This document shows, piece by piece, positions 18,601 through 27,535 of a stretch of 64,000 nt of DNA. The stretch covers positions 25,093 to 89,092 of the forward strand of contig ONCX01000025.1 of assembly GCA_900316455.1 (NCBI GenBank). Reading direction: 5' to 3'. Below the pieces are notes generated by a model, which searched no databases, was not told the origin of the DNA, and worked only from the letters and a program-made list of their open reading frames with translations. The position numbers and the translations under genes are program-made. Each line of letters starts with the position of its first letter. Position 1 is the first letter of the stretch. This stretch comes from an uncultured Eubacteriales bacterium (lineage in GTDB: Bacteria; Bacillota; Clostridia; Oscillospirales; Acutalibacteraceae).

Positions 18601-18765
18601 GTCCGCGGCACACAGCTGCAGAGCGACGTTGTTGACGCGTTCCTCCGTCTGGTTGACAAGGGCAAGTTCCGCGCTCCCGATGATTTCGGAGGCGGCACGA
18701 CCGAGGATATCAACAACATTCACAAGAAGCAGAATGAAGAGGAAAAGAAAAACGCCGGCAAATAA
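15667..18765 (+). pseudogene. Secreted sensor with two-component-type propeller and cytoplasmic HD-GYP phosphodiesterase, split by an in-frame TAG
   Basis: Read through its one stop, this is a 1032-codon sensor. A signal peptide (about 1-37) leads into a beta-propeller with repeated Reg_prop units (GFIWIGSYSGLVRYDG, RLWIGTNDSGF, NIWVASSKQGVM, RLWISTFGENGLLRYENG), then a Y_Y_Y-type domain (about 680-770), one transmembrane helix (about 778-798) and an HD-GYP domain. TAG at 18166-18168 falls in KDN*TNGHSSRV, exactly where the family has a tyrosine. Beyond it HDIGK, HHERPDGRGYP and the rest remain intact. A restart at GTG 18190 would lack the conserved GHSSRV histidine and has no ribosome site. 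So either c-di-GMP hydrolysis is lost, or the stop is suppressed or a sequence error. The start is TTG behind GGGAGAGG. Confidence 0.85.
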
Positions 18766-18791
18766 GCCAGATTCTCTTTCTCCGCTATAAA

Positions 18792-18837
18792 GCAACCGCC
18801 GCATTCGGGGCAAAAATCCCTGAATGCGGCGGTTTTG
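18792..18837 (+). terminator. Terminator after the HD-GYP region
   Basis: AACCGCCGCATTC pairs with GAATGCGGCGGTT, followed by TTTTGC. It lies 27 bases after the TAA that ends the HD-GYP reading frame. Confidence 0.8.
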
Positions 18838-19031
18838 CATATTGTAAAAAAATTTTCTTGCGCTTTTGTATTTTAAATAGATAAAACAAAAAAGTCCGAA
18901 AAAGTGTGTAAAAAGTTTGTTGATTCAGCCTATGTCAATTTCATCGGATAAATGTTATAATAATACCGTAAATAAATATACAGTATATGTGAAATAATAT
19001 CACTTTATTTTATCGGGGGTGGATTGGAAAA

Positions 19032-19538
19032 ATGCTTAACATTGGCGAAACTGTGGTTTTCGGAACGGAAGGAATTTTTACTATCGAGGAGACGACTCAA
19101 AAGGTTATCGGAGGCAAAAAGACGGATTATTATGTCCTAAGATCCAAGTGCAAGGATAACGCTATCGTATATCTGCCGATGAATAATCAGATGCTTCTGG
19201 AAAAAGCAAAGCCGCTTGTCACAAAGGAAGAAATCAGCAGACTAATCGAAAATATCCCAAATTCTGAGGATTACTGGGTTGACGACCACAAGCAGCGCAA
19301 GGAGAAATTTAACAGAATATTGCAGAGCGGCGACCGTCAGGATATCATGGCTCTTGCCGGTACAATACATAACAAGCAGAAGGCGCAGCTTGCCGCGCAC
19401 AAGAAGCTCAACGCATCAGATGAACGTATTCTGAGAGAAGCCGAGCGCATAATCAGTCTTGAATTTGCTTTTGTGCTGAATATCGCGCCGGACGAGGTAA
19501 AGGATTACATAAAAAACCGCATCAGCGTTTCAGCGTAA
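19032..19538 (+). CDS. CarD-family transcription regulator
   Basis: A 168-residue cytoplasmic protein with an N-terminal CarD/TRCF RNA-polymerase-interacting domain (about 1-60, beginning MLNIGETVVFGTEGIFTI and containing YYVLRSKCKDNAIVYLPM) and a helical C-terminal DNA-binding part (about 65-165, including LNASDERILREAERIISLEFAFVL). CarD proteins bind the RNA polymerase beta subunit and stabilise open promoter complexes, often at ribosomal RNA promoters. A TATAAT box lies at 18956-18961, but I see no convincing -35. The start follows a G-rich Shine-Dalgarno, and a shared terminator separates it from convergent recG. Confidence 0.9.
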   Translation: MLNIGETVVFGTEGIFTIEETTQKVIGGKKTDYYVLRSKCKDNAIVYLPMNNQMLLEKAKPLVTKEEISRLIENIPNSEDYWVDDHKQRKEKFNRILQSGDRQDIMALAGTIHNKQKAQLAAHKKLNASDERILREAERIISLEFAFVLNIAPDEVKDYIKNRISVSA

Positions 19539-19545
19539 AAATATT

Positions 19546-19587
19546 AAAAAGCCGTCGGATCATCGAAAAAATCCGGCGGCTTTTTTT
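19546..19587. terminator. Terminator between carD and recG
   Basis: AAAAAGCCGTCGGAT pairs with ATCCGGCGGCTTTTT and continues into seven T. A-rich sequence upstream gives a T-run on the minus strand, so it may also end recG. Confidence 0.88.
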
Positions 19588-19591
19588 GATA

Positions 19592-21667
19592 TCAGTTCAT
19601 AGCTCTTTCGCTGTCGAAAAGAACGGATATTTCGCGGTTAAGACCTGAATTTTCCCGTTTGCTGAGTTCGGGATCTTCAGAGAGAATTTTCTTCGCAGCC
19701 TCCTGAGCCATTGAGAATATATGCATATCCGTCATCATGTCGGCTATTTTCATATCGGGAAGCCCGTGCTGTCGGGAGCCGAAGAAGTCACCCGGACCGC
19801 GCTGCTTCAGATCCTCGTTGGCGATTGCAAAGCCGTCGGTTGTGCCGCACATTATCCTCATGCGCGAGACGGAAGCGTCGTTTTTCGCGTCGCTGATAAG
19901 AATGCAGTAGGACTGTATGCTCCCGCGCCCTACTCGTCCCCTGAGCTGGTGAAGCTGGGAAAGTCCGAAGCGTTCGGCATTTTCGATTATCATGATGACC
20001 GCGTTGGGTACGTTTACGCCTACCTCCACTACGGTTGTGGAAACCAGAACGTCCAGCTCTCCTGCCGCAAACGCCTGCATTACGCCGTCCTTTTCCGCGC
20101 CTTTCATTTTGCCGTGAAGCAGTCCTATCCGGCAGCCTTTGAGAAGACCCTCGGAAAGGCTTTCAGCATAATTGCGGGCGGCTTTCATATCCCCGCTGTT
20201 GTCGCTTTCCTCAACAAGCGGGCATATAACGTATCCCTGACGTCCCTCGGCAACGTGCTTTTTGACGAAATTATAAGCCCTTTCGCGCTTGCTCCCGTCA
20301 ACAAAGTATGTGCTTACAGGTATTCTGCCCTTTGGCATTTCGTCAAGCACCGAAATATCGAGGTCGCCGTAGATGATAAGCGCGAGAGTGCGGGGAATGG
20401 GAGTTGCGGACATTACAAGTACGTGCGGATTATTGCCCTTGGCGGCGAGCGCTCCACGCTGATTAACTCCGAAACGGTGCTGTTCGTCGGTTATCACAAG
20501 ACCGAGCGAGGAAAAATCCACGCCGTCGGAAATAAGCGCGTGAGTGCCGATAAGCACATCTGTCGTACCCTGTGCGGCAAGCTCGCGTGCATTCCGCTTT
20601 TGTACCGCCGTCATTGAACCGGTGAGCAGTCCGACCCGGATTCCGCACGGCTCGAGAAGCTCCGAGAACGATTTGAAGTGCTGCTCAGCCAGTATTTCAG
20701 TGGGAGCCATGAGCGCAGACTGAATTCCGTTTTTCGCCGCAGTGTGACATATTGCCGCCGCAACCGCCGTCTTGCCCGAACCGACGTCGCCCTGAAGCAG
20801 ACGCGACATTGGCTGCCGCTCTGACGACATGTCCCTTACCGCGTCGAGCGCGGCTTTTTTTTGCGCGTTTGTCGGCTCAAACGGCAGCAGATTCCAGAAT
20901 TCCTCAGTGTGATCCTCGGTGATTCTTAGTCCGGCGGCTCCGCGTCTGCGCCCTTTCAGCCTTAGCAGTCCTAATTGGAGTATCAGCAGCTCTTCAAAAA
21001 CCAGTCTGTCACGTGCCGTCGCAAGAGTTTCGCTGTCGTCGGGAAAATGAATCTGCTTCAAAGCGTAGCGAATGTGGCAGAGCTTGTATTTTGCGCGGAC
21101 GCTTTCCGGCAGCGGATCGGCGAGGTCTTCCGGAAGCTCGTTCAGAACCTGTTCGACTGTTTTGGCGATCTGTCGGGACGGGAGTCCCTGAGTGGCACGG
21201 TAAACGGGAACTATCCTGCCGCATTCCTCCGAATCGAACATTGGCGAGGACATTTCCGTTCCGTTACGTCCGGAAGTCAGCTTGCCTCGGAAGATATAGA
21301 CGCTGCCCTTAACAAGCATTTTGGGAATGTACGGATTATTGAAAAAGGTCACCCTGAAGCTCTTTCCCTCATCGTCAACAGCGCGTGCGGAATACAGCGT
21401 AAGATTTCCCCTGAGTCTGACCGAGCTTACCTGTGAGGAAACCGTAGCCCGAATGCAGCATACCTCTTCGCTATTAGCTTTTGCTTCTTCCACCGATACG
21501 CAGTTGCTCCAGTCCTCGTATTCTCTCGGATAGTACCGCAAAAGGGCGTCGGAGGAATCGACGCCTAACTTTTCAAAAAGTTCAGCACGCTTCTCACCGA
21601 CACCCTTGTATAATCTAAGAGGCTTGGATTCAATTTTATTCAAATTAATATCCGTGTTGTGATCCAT
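19592..21667 (-). CDS. recG: ATP-dependent DNA helicase RecG
   Basis: RecG is a branch-migrating helicase that remodels stalled forks, R-loops and Holliday junctions. The 691-residue length is normal. An N-terminal wedge/OB region (about 60-150) precedes the two helicase domains: Walker A GDVGSGKTAV (about 294-303), TPTEILAEQH, the DEQH box in ITDEQHRFG (about 392-400), SATPIPRT, and in the second domain GLLHGKMKGAEKD, TVVEVGVNVPNA and the QLRGRVGRG motif VI (about 579-587). Its ATG lies 12 bases after the fakA-like gene on the same strand, so the two are cotranscribed. Confidence 0.97.
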   Translation of the reverse strand: MDHNTDINLNKIESKPLRLYKGVGEKRAELFEKLGVDSSDALLRYYPREYEDWSNCVSVEEAKANSEEVCCIRATVSSQVSSVRLRGNLTLYSARAVDDEGKSFRVTFFNNPYIPKMLVKGSVYIFRGKLTSGRNGTEMSSPMFDSEECGRIVPVYRATQGLPSRQIAKTVEQVLNELPEDLADPLPESVRAKYKLCHIRYALKQIHFPDDSETLATARDRLVFEELLILQLGLLRLKGRRRGAAGLRITEDHTEEFWNLLPFEPTNAQKKAALDAVRDMSSERQPMSRLLQGDVGSGKTAVAAAICHTAAKNGIQSALMAPTEILAEQHFKSFSELLEPCGIRVGLLTGSMTAVQKRNARELAAQGTTDVLIGTHALISDGVDFSSLGLVITDEQHRFGVNQRGALAAKGNNPHVLVMSATPIPRTLALIIYGDLDISVLDEMPKGRIPVSTYFVDGSKRERAYNFVKKHVAEGRQGYVICPLVEESDNSGDMKAARNYAESLSEGLLKGCRIGLLHGKMKGAEKDGVMQAFAAGELDVLVSTTVVEVGVNVPNAVIMIIENAERFGLSQLHQLRGRVGRGSIQSYCILISDAKNDASVSRMRIMCGTTDGFAIANEDLKQRGPGDFFGSRQHGLPDMKIADMMTDMHIFSMAQEAAKKILSEDPELSKRENSGLNREISVLFDSERAMN

Positions 21668-21679
21668 TTGTTTTCCCTG

Positions 21680-23326
21680 TTATTCGACGGAAAGGATATA
21701 GTAGTAGACAGGCTGACCGCCGTTGACGAGAGTGACCTCGACATTCTTGGCGATTTTTGTCTCGATGTACTTGCGTGTCTCCTCGGCTTCATCGTCAGTA
21801 ACGTCCTCGCCATAGATGAGCGTGATGAAAGAGGAATTTTTGGTAACCATCTGCTTTGCGAGCTTGGCGATAGCCTTGCTGCGGCTCTTCTCGGTGAATG
21901 TGAGCTTGCCGTTGACAAGACCCAGCAGTTCGCCCTCCTTGATCTTTCTGTCGTTGAATTCGGAGTTTCTGGCGGCATAGGTGATCTGACCCGTACCCAC
22001 CTTCTCGGCAGCCTTGTACATATCTACGGCGTTTTCGTCAACGCTGTTGTCCGGCGCGTAGGCGAGCATCGCGGTAAGACCCTGCGGAATTGTCCTTGTA
22101 GGAAGGACGACGACCTTTCTGTCGGCAAGCGGAATCGCCTGCTCCGCCGCCATGATTATATTCTTGTTGTTGGGCAGGACGAATACAGTCTCCGCCGGTG
22201 TTGCCTGGACAGCCTCCAGAATATCCTCGGTGGAGGGATTCATCGTCTGACCGCCGGAAACCACGTTTTCGCAGCCGAGGTCATGGAAGAGGGAGATAAG
22301 TCCGTCGCCTGCCGCGACAGCAACAAATCCGACCTCGCCCTCGACGGGATCGACTCTTTCAAATTTCTTCTGGGCAGCCGCGCCTGCGCCGGCGTTTTCA
22401 TGCTGCTTGCGCATGTTTTCTATCTTGTTGGAGATAAGCGAGCCGTAGGTAAGACCTCTTGTGATGGCGTCGCCGGGCTGATTTGTATGCACATGAACCT
22501 TGATGATTTCCTCGTCGTCCACGACAACAACGCAGTCGCCGATTGACTCAAGGTATGCCCTGAGCTTGGCGGGATCGTTGTCGTTTTCCTTTTCGACGAT
22601 GAATTCGGTGCAGTATGTGAAGTTTATAACCTCGTCGAACTGAGCGACAGTGCTCTTGAACGAATCGACGTCGCCCTGTGCCGCCGCCGTATCAGTGACC
22701 TCGCTGGCTGCGATAATTCCGTCGCGGAACACCGACTGCATTCCGCGGAAGATGTAGCAAAGACCCTGTCCGCCAGCGTCAACCACTCCGGCTCTCTTGA
22801 GCACGGGCAGCAGCTCGGGGGTGGTTTCAAGCGCGTCCTCGGCTGCGTTGCAGATCTCGTCCCATACGTAATTGGCGTCGTTGTTGAATCCCGCGGCGAC
22901 TCTGCCTCTCTCGGCAGCGACTCTGCCGACCGTGAGGATAGTGCCTTCCGTAGGCTTCATTACAGCCTTGTAAGCCGCTTCGACGCCCAGTGTCAGAGCG
23001 TTTGCCAGATCGCTGCCGTTTGCTTCCTCAACGCCTTTAAGACCCTTGGAGAAGCCTCTGAAAAGAAGCGACGTGATAACGCCGGAATTGCCTCTTGCAC
23101 CCCTGAGCAGAGCGGAAGCCGCCTTGCCGGCAACAACGCCAACAGGCTCGTCGTCGGTCATCTGCATAAGCTCCTTGCGGGCAGCCGACATGGTCATGGA
23201 CATATTTGTACCCGTATCGCCGTCCGGAACCGGAAAAATGTTAAGCTCGTCAACAGAACGCTTCTTATTCTCGATCAAATTTGCGCCCGAAATGATAGCG
23301 TCGCGCAAAACACTGCCTTTAATCAC
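21680..23326 (-). CDS. fakA: DAK2-domain fatty acid kinase-like protein (YloV/FakA type)
   Basis: The N-terminal DhaL-like ATP-binding domain contains NIFPVPDGDTGTNMSMTM (about 27-44) and RGARGNSGVITS, with the paired aspartates that bind Mg-ATP. The C-terminal half carries the FakA/DegV-like region (VAVAAGDGL, VLPNNKNIIMAAEQA, VLPTRTIPQGLTAML). In Firmicutes this protein, with a FakB fatty-acid carrier, phosphorylates fatty acids for phospholipid synthesis; no fakB is in the window. I choose the GTG that sits 8 bases after AGGGAG (548 residues); the GTG three codons earlier overlaps the ribosome site. The gene directly upstream of recG is commonly this family in Clostridia. Confidence 0.9.
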   Translation of the reverse strand: MIKGSVLRDAIISGANLIENKKRSVDELNIFPVPDGDTGTNMSMTMSAARKELMQMTDDEPVGVVAGKAASALLRGARGNSGVITSLLFRGFSKGLKGVEEANGSDLANALTLGVEAAYKAVMKPTEGTILTVGRVAAERGRVAAGFNNDANYVWDEICNAAEDALETTPELLPVLKRAGVVDAGGQGLCYIFRGMQSVFRDGIIAASEVTDTAAAQGDVDSFKSTVAQFDEVINFTYCTEFIVEKENDNDPAKLRAYLESIGDCVVVVDDEEIIKVHVHTNQPGDAITRGLTYGSLISNKIENMRKQHENAGAGAAAQKKFERVDPVEGEVGFVAVAAGDGLISLFHDLGCENVVSGGQTMNPSTEDILEAVQATPAETVFVLPNNKNIIMAAEQAIPLADRKVVVLPTRTIPQGLTAMLAYAPDNSVDENAVDMYKAAEKVGTGQITYAARNSEFNDRKIKEGELLGLVNGKLTFTEKSRSKAIAKLAKQMVTKNSSFITLIYGEDVTDDEAEETRKYIETKIAKNVEVTLVNGGQPVYYYILSVE

Positions 23327-23507
23327 AGCAAGCACTCCCTAAATATAAAAATTTTACCTGTACTATAACATCCTTTTGAGGCAATTTGAAAAAATCACCA
23401 TTAAAAAGGTTATTAACAAAAGAATTATAACACAAATTAATTCGTTTTACAATGCAAAAACGGCAATTTTTTCAGCATAAACAATAAATATTTTGTTAAT
23501 TTTATTG

Positions 23508-25124
23508 TCAGCCGTCCGAAGATGGTCCGGTTTTTGTAACCTTCCATCGCTGCATGTCATAAAAAGGCTGATCCTCGCTGATATTTCCCACACCTTCAAG
23601 GTAACGTGCGTAGACAGCCATTCCCATTCGGTAGCAAAGAGGAATGAACGGAAGTTCGCTGTCAAACGCCGTGATGAAATCCTCTATCTTTCCGAGACCA
23701 AGCCGGTAATTTGTATATGTCCTCACTGAATCATACGGGAGGGGACCGTTGTAAAGCCCCTGCTCCGGAGTGAAGAGAGCGCCTATATCCATATCGTTCT
23801 GAACGGAATATTCCGCAAGATAAAGGTGATATTTTCCCTCGGCGGCGCGTGTTATAAGTCCGTTGCCGGAAATTTCCGTTATATCGACATTGATTCCGAC
23901 TTTGGCAAGCTGATTCCTGATATTTTCGGCGGCTGCCATGTGGCGGGAATTCCTGCGGCAGACAAGCATGTTGAAACTGAGCTGCTTGCCGCTCTGATCC
24001 TCGCGGACGCCGTTATTCACAATGACGTATCCCGACTGATCAAGAGCGTCCTGCGCGAGACTCAGTCCGGAGCGTCCGCTGCCGGTCTGATATTTCGCCG
24101 CGTCCTTCCAGCCCGGCGTGAACGGTCCCGTAGCACCGATAGCCATTCCGCCGAAGCCCGCCGCCGCGACCTCGTTGGTGCTTATGGCATAGCTTATCGC
24201 GTGGCGCACGTTTTCGTCCGCGAGAGCCGTGTCGTTTGTGTTTATTCCGAGATATAGAAGGTGGTTTATATCAACCTTGCGGTAATTTGCGTTGACGCTT
24301 TTGGGAGTGCCGTCCCGCATGTCGGTATACATATAGGACACCGTGCCGATCTCTATGCTGTGTACGATGCTTTCGACGGTGGGAAATTCCTTGAGGGCTA
24401 TGGTTTCCACGGGAACCTTTTCGGGGTTGTACCACCTTTCGTTTCTGAGAAGCAGGGATTTGTCGATTGTCCTGCCGTCCTGGAGAGTGGCGAATTTAAA
24501 CCGTCCGCTTCCCACAGGAGGTAGATTCTTGTCCGCCTTGGGGTCGTAGTGAACTATGGGAAAGTCCAGCAGCCGGTATGAATTGACATGCTCGTTCTGC
24601 ATGATGAATGTGACCGTCATTCCTTTTGAAGAGCATGTGGCGACGTTCTTCAGTTGTTCGTAATAGCAGCTTTCCTTACGTGAGGCGAGGTAGAATGAAT
24701 AGCTGATGTCCTCGGCTGTAAGCGGGTCGCCGTTGGAAAATACGATTCCCGAACGTATCTTGACGGTAATTATGGTGTGGTCTATCTTGATCGATTTGGC
24801 GATTACGTATTCCACCTCAAAGTCGGGATTAATCTGTATCATACTGTCGTAGATAAGGTAGCAGATATTCTTTGTAAGGGTGGATTGGCAGGTATAGGGG
24901 TTGAATGTGTCACCGGACGTATAGGGGAGGATCATGTCGGTATCGGTGATCTTGCTTATGTCAATTTTTTTCTCCGTGTCTATCGAGGTGTGATAGAGCT
25001 GCGAACGGCGTTCCTCCGCGGCTTTCCAGTCGTAATATTCCTCATTGCAGCCGACTGTCGCAAAAAGCGCCGCCGCGGCAAGCAGCAGCGCCGCCGCCCG
25101 TCTGAATAATCCCGCTGCCTTCAA
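23508..25124 (-). CDS. Oligopeptide-type (family 5) ABC transporter substrate-binding lipoprotein
   Basis: The 538-residue product starts with a lipoprotein signal (lipobox ATVGC, cysteine at about 26) and carries the SBP_bac_5 fold: DMILPYTSGDTFNPYTCQST, IVFSNGDPLTAEDISYSF (about 142-159), and a domain II segment with DENVRHAISYAIST (about 298-311). It would sit on the outer face of the membrane and bind a peptide or nickel-like solute. No permease or ATPase genes flank it, so it is an orphan receptor that must share a transporter or act as a sensor. The start is TTG behind AAGGGGTGG, 46 bases downstream of ymdB on the same strand. Confidence 0.9.
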   Translation of the reverse strand: MKAAGLFRRAAALLLAAAALFATVGCNEEYYDWKAAEERRSQLYHTSIDTEKKIDISKITDTDMILPYTSGDTFNPYTCQSTLTKNICYLIYDSMIQINPDFEVEYVIAKSIKIDHTIITVKIRSGIVFSNGDPLTAEDISYSFYLASRKESCYYEQLKNVATCSSKGMTVTFIMQNEHVNSYRLLDFPIVHYDPKADKNLPPVGSGRFKFATLQDGRTIDKSLLLRNERWYNPEKVPVETIALKEFPTVESIVHSIEIGTVSYMYTDMRDGTPKSVNANYRKVDINHLLYLGINTNDTALADENVRHAISYAISTNEVAAAGFGGMAIGATGPFTPGWKDAAKYQTGSGRSGLSLAQDALDQSGYVIVNNGVREDQSGKQLSFNMLVCRRNSRHMAAAENIRNQLAKVGINVDITEISGNGLITRAAEGKYHLYLAEYSVQNDMDIGALFTPEQGLYNGPLPYDSVRTYTNYRLGLGKIEDFITAFDSELPFIPLCYRMGMAVYARYLEGVGNISEDQPFYDMQRWKVTKTGPSSDG

Positions 25125-25170
25125 TTTTTTCCACCCCTTTCGACTTTTGCCGGATATCCCTTGGCAGATT

Positions 25171-25950
25171 TCAGTCTGAAATATTAATTCTTTCCACCGA
25201 AACGGTCTTGCCGCTTTTTTCGTCTATGGAAAACAACACGGCGTTGAGCATGCATTCGCCGTCAGCGTAATTCAGACGCACGGGCATTTTGGTTTTCATT
25301 TTTTCGATGGCTGCGTCCGTTGAAACGCCTATCACGGAATTTATGGGACCTGTCATTCCAACGTCGGTGATGAATCCCGTGCCGCCCGGAAGTATCTGCT
25401 CGTCGGCGGTCTGCACATGAGTGTGCGTGCCGAAAACCGCGCTCACCCTGCCGTCGAGATAACAGGCGAGGGCGCGTTTTTCGGCTGTCGCCTCGGCGTG
25501 CATGTCCATAATGATTATTTTTTCATCGACGCTCTCAAGAATCGCGTCGGACGTTACGAACGGGCAGTCCAGCACAGGCGTCATTCCAACGGTTCCCATC
25601 ATATTGACGACTCTTATACGCACCCGTCCGAGGTCTATCACGCCCGTACCCGTGCCGGGCGCCTTGTCGGGATAATTCGCGGGACGTATCACAGGTATGC
25701 CGTTATTCTCGTAGATGGGATAGCTCTCCTTGCGCTGGAAGGAATGATTGCCGGTCGTAATAAGATCCGCTCCGCAGTTGAGCAGGTAATTCGCCGAATC
25801 CGGAGTAATGCCGTTTGTGTCGGCTGAATTCTCGCCGTTGACTATAACGGCGTCTATTTTTTTGATTTTTTTTATGGTGGGCAGACGTTTGTAAAGATAC
25901 TTCATTCCCACAGTGCCTATTACGTCGCCTATGCAAAGAACGTTTATCAA
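25171..25950 (-). CDS. ymdB: YmdB-family 2',3'-cyclic nucleotide phosphodiesterase (TIGR00282), copy 1
   Basis: A metallophosphoesterase of about 259 residues. Metal-binding motifs are GDVIGTVG (about 8-15), NGENSADTNGIT (about 37-48), GNHSF (about 66-70), DMHAEATAEKRAL (about 149-161) and FGTHTHVQTAD (about 171-181). Family members hydrolyse 2',3'-cAMP and influence RNA turnover and multicellular behaviour in Bacillus. The start is TTG. Of 26 isoleucine codons 15 are ATA, in sharp contrast to the second family member at the right end of the window, which has none. Confidence 0.92.
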   Translation of the reverse strand: MINVLCIGDVIGTVGMKYLYKRLPTIKKIKKIDAVIVNGENSADTNGITPDSANYLLNCGADLITTGNHSFQRKESYPIYENNGIPVIRPANYPDKAPGTGTGVIDLGRVRIRVVNMMGTVGMTPVLDCPFVTSDAILESVDEKIIIMDMHAEATAEKRALACYLDGRVSAVFGTHTHVQTADEQILPGGTGFITDVGMTGPINSVIGVSTDAAIEKMKTKMPVRLNYADGECMLNAVLFSIDEKSGKTVSVERINISD

Positions 25951-26130
25951 ATCAATTATCCACTCTTTCTGTTTTAAAATATTGTAAACGGGGTTAACTC
26001 TTTGTAAATTTTATTAAGGGTTACGCTGAATAAAGGCGCAGCCGGAATTTCCTCAGCTCCCGCAGACGTTTGTTCTCAGAGCCTGTTCAGAATCTCTCCA
26101 CACGCGTCCTGCTTGCATCTTTTCCGCCAT

Positions 26131-26167
26131 ATTTTTCCATAGTTAATCACACAAAGTATTGCCTGCG
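26131..26167 (-). repeat. Copy 2 of a 37-bp degenerate dispersed element
   Basis: It aligns gaplessly to 11677-11713 with the shared core CTTTGTGTGAT. It lies about 25 bases after the stop codon of the isomerase gene. The rest of the 243-base gap to ymdB holds no gene that I can see. Confidence 0.35.
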
Positions 26168-26192
26168 GTTTTGGCTGCCTTGGCGAAAAATT

Positions 26193-27014
26193 TTACGGCG
26201 CATGACGCATGCTCTGAGAATCTAAACATGCTCTCAGATAATTGAGCGAAAGCTTTATTTCATCGGTCTCACGGAACGCGTCGTTGTACACCTCTATCGT
26301 CCAGAACGCGTTCTCATCGTCTCCGCTCATGACGCTGCGTATGGCGGCGAAATCCTCCGTTCCCCTGCCCGGGAGCATGCAGTCATGTTCGCGGTCGCAG
26401 TCGCTTATATGTACCGTTCTGATATGTCCGCTTATCGAGCGGGCGAATTCGACGGAATCAAAACCCGCTCTGCGCGCCTGCTTGTTGTCGAATGTAAAAA
26501 GCGCCTTGTCGCCAAGATAATCTATGAGCTTGCGGCAGAACTCCGGAGTCTGGGCTATGTGGGTGTAGACGTTTTCATGGAGCAGAGTCACGCCGTATTT
26601 CCTGCCGCATTCAAAAATCATATTGTAGCGTTCGATGTACTCATCGTGAGATACCAAAACGCGGCTCTTGCCGATATTCGAGCCGCCGTGGAAGACAAGG
26701 TAATCCGCGCCGAGTTTCGCAGCCGTGTGAAACAGGCGCTTGTATATTTCAAGACCGTCGGCAAAGCGGCGTTCGTTGTAATCGGAAAAGAACATGGCGG
26801 ATTCAAGCGCGCTGTAGAACGGGTGAACGGAATGGACCCACGCCCCGTAGTGACGGAGCATTTTCCGCATCTCCCTGATATAGCCGTCCGAAAGCTCGGA
26901 AAACGTACTGAAATGCACCTCGAAGTGAGTTATTCCCGCCTCGGCAGCCGTGCGGAGAGCCTTCTCGGTTTCCGCCGGATAAAAGCAGGACGTGGAAATT
27001 CCGATTGTCGCCAT
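26193..27014 (-). CDS. Sugar phosphate isomerase/epimerase-like TIM-barrel protein
   Basis: A 273-residue protein of the AP_endonuc_2 / xylose isomerase-like TIM-barrel superfamily. Typical strand ends with metal or substrate ligands are FEVHFSTF, WVHSVHPF, LVFHGGSN, LLHENVYTH (Glu at about 147), LFTFDNKQARRAG and TVHISDCD, followed by MLPGRGTEDF and FWTIEVYND. Such enzymes isomerise or epimerise keto-sugars or inositols. No sugar operon surrounds it, so the substrate cannot be given. The start follows an AAGGAGG site. Confidence 0.82.
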   Translation of the reverse strand: MATIGISTSCFYPAETEKALRTAAEAGITHFEVHFSTFSELSDGYIREMRKMLRHYGAWVHSVHPFYSALESAMFFSDYNERRFADGLEIYKRLFHTAAKLGADYLVFHGGSNIGKSRVLVSHDEYIERYNMIFECGRKYGVTLLHENVYTHIAQTPEFCRKLIDYLGDKALFTFDNKQARRAGFDSVEFARSISGHIRTVHISDCDREHDCMLPGRGTEDFAAIRSVMSGDDENAFWTIEVYNDAFRETDEIKLSLNYLRACLDSQSMRHAP

Positions 27015-27146
27015 GCCGCTGAACCTCCTTATTTTGCGTAATTTGGCGGATTTTGATGTATTCTCAAAATCAATCGCATATGATAGAATAAAAACGCGGT
27101 TCGGATTGTATGAATCACATTATAAAATATTCAGGAGGATTAATCA

Positions 27147-27407
27147 ATGGAAAAAGACAAATTTTCTGAAAATTATTTTGAATTCGGTAAATACGCGAAA
27201 AAATATCTCCGCTTTGTAAGCGCGGCGTTTTTTGTATCGGGGATTATCTGCGCGGGGCTTTATCTGAACGCTTTCGGGTTCGTGGACAGAGTGAATTCCT
27301 ACATACTTGCCGACGAATTCCTCCGCAGCATGATAAGAAGCACGGCTGCCGCCGCGATGCTTACCATGCTTATAGACCTGATGGAAAAGAAATACGGCGA
27401 TCTGTAA
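27147..27407 (+). CDS. Small membrane protein, unknown function
   Basis: An 86-residue protein not recognised as a named family. A soluble basic/acidic head (1-21) is followed by two hydrophobic segments, about 22-46 (FVSAAFFVSGIICAGLYLNAF) and about 60-78 (SMIRSTAAAAMLTMLIDLM), and a charged MEKKYGDL tail, so both ends are probably cytoplasmic. An AGGAGG site 10 bases before the ATG supports expression. It precedes the large TPR gene, which has its own promoter, so the two may be separately transcribed. Confidence 0.7.
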   Translation: MEKDKFSENYFEFGKYAKKYLRFVSAAFFVSGIICAGLYLNAFGFVDRVNSYILADEFLRSMIRSTAAAAMLTMLIDLMEKKYGDL

Positions 27408-27448
27408 ACAAATAAAAAAATTCTTCGTGAACTATCCGGTGAAACGTC

Positions 27449-27477
27449 TTGTAATTTCAGTTGAAATATGCTATAAT
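27449..27477 (+). promoter_or_regulatory. Promoter of the TPR gene
   Basis: TTGTAA and a perfect TATAAT are 17 bases apart with a TGC extension before the -10 box. Confidence 0.75.
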
Positions 27478-27535
27478 ATTACTTCAGAAAATTATTAAGG
27501 GGAACACTCACAAACGGTGAGGGAGGGATTTTTCA

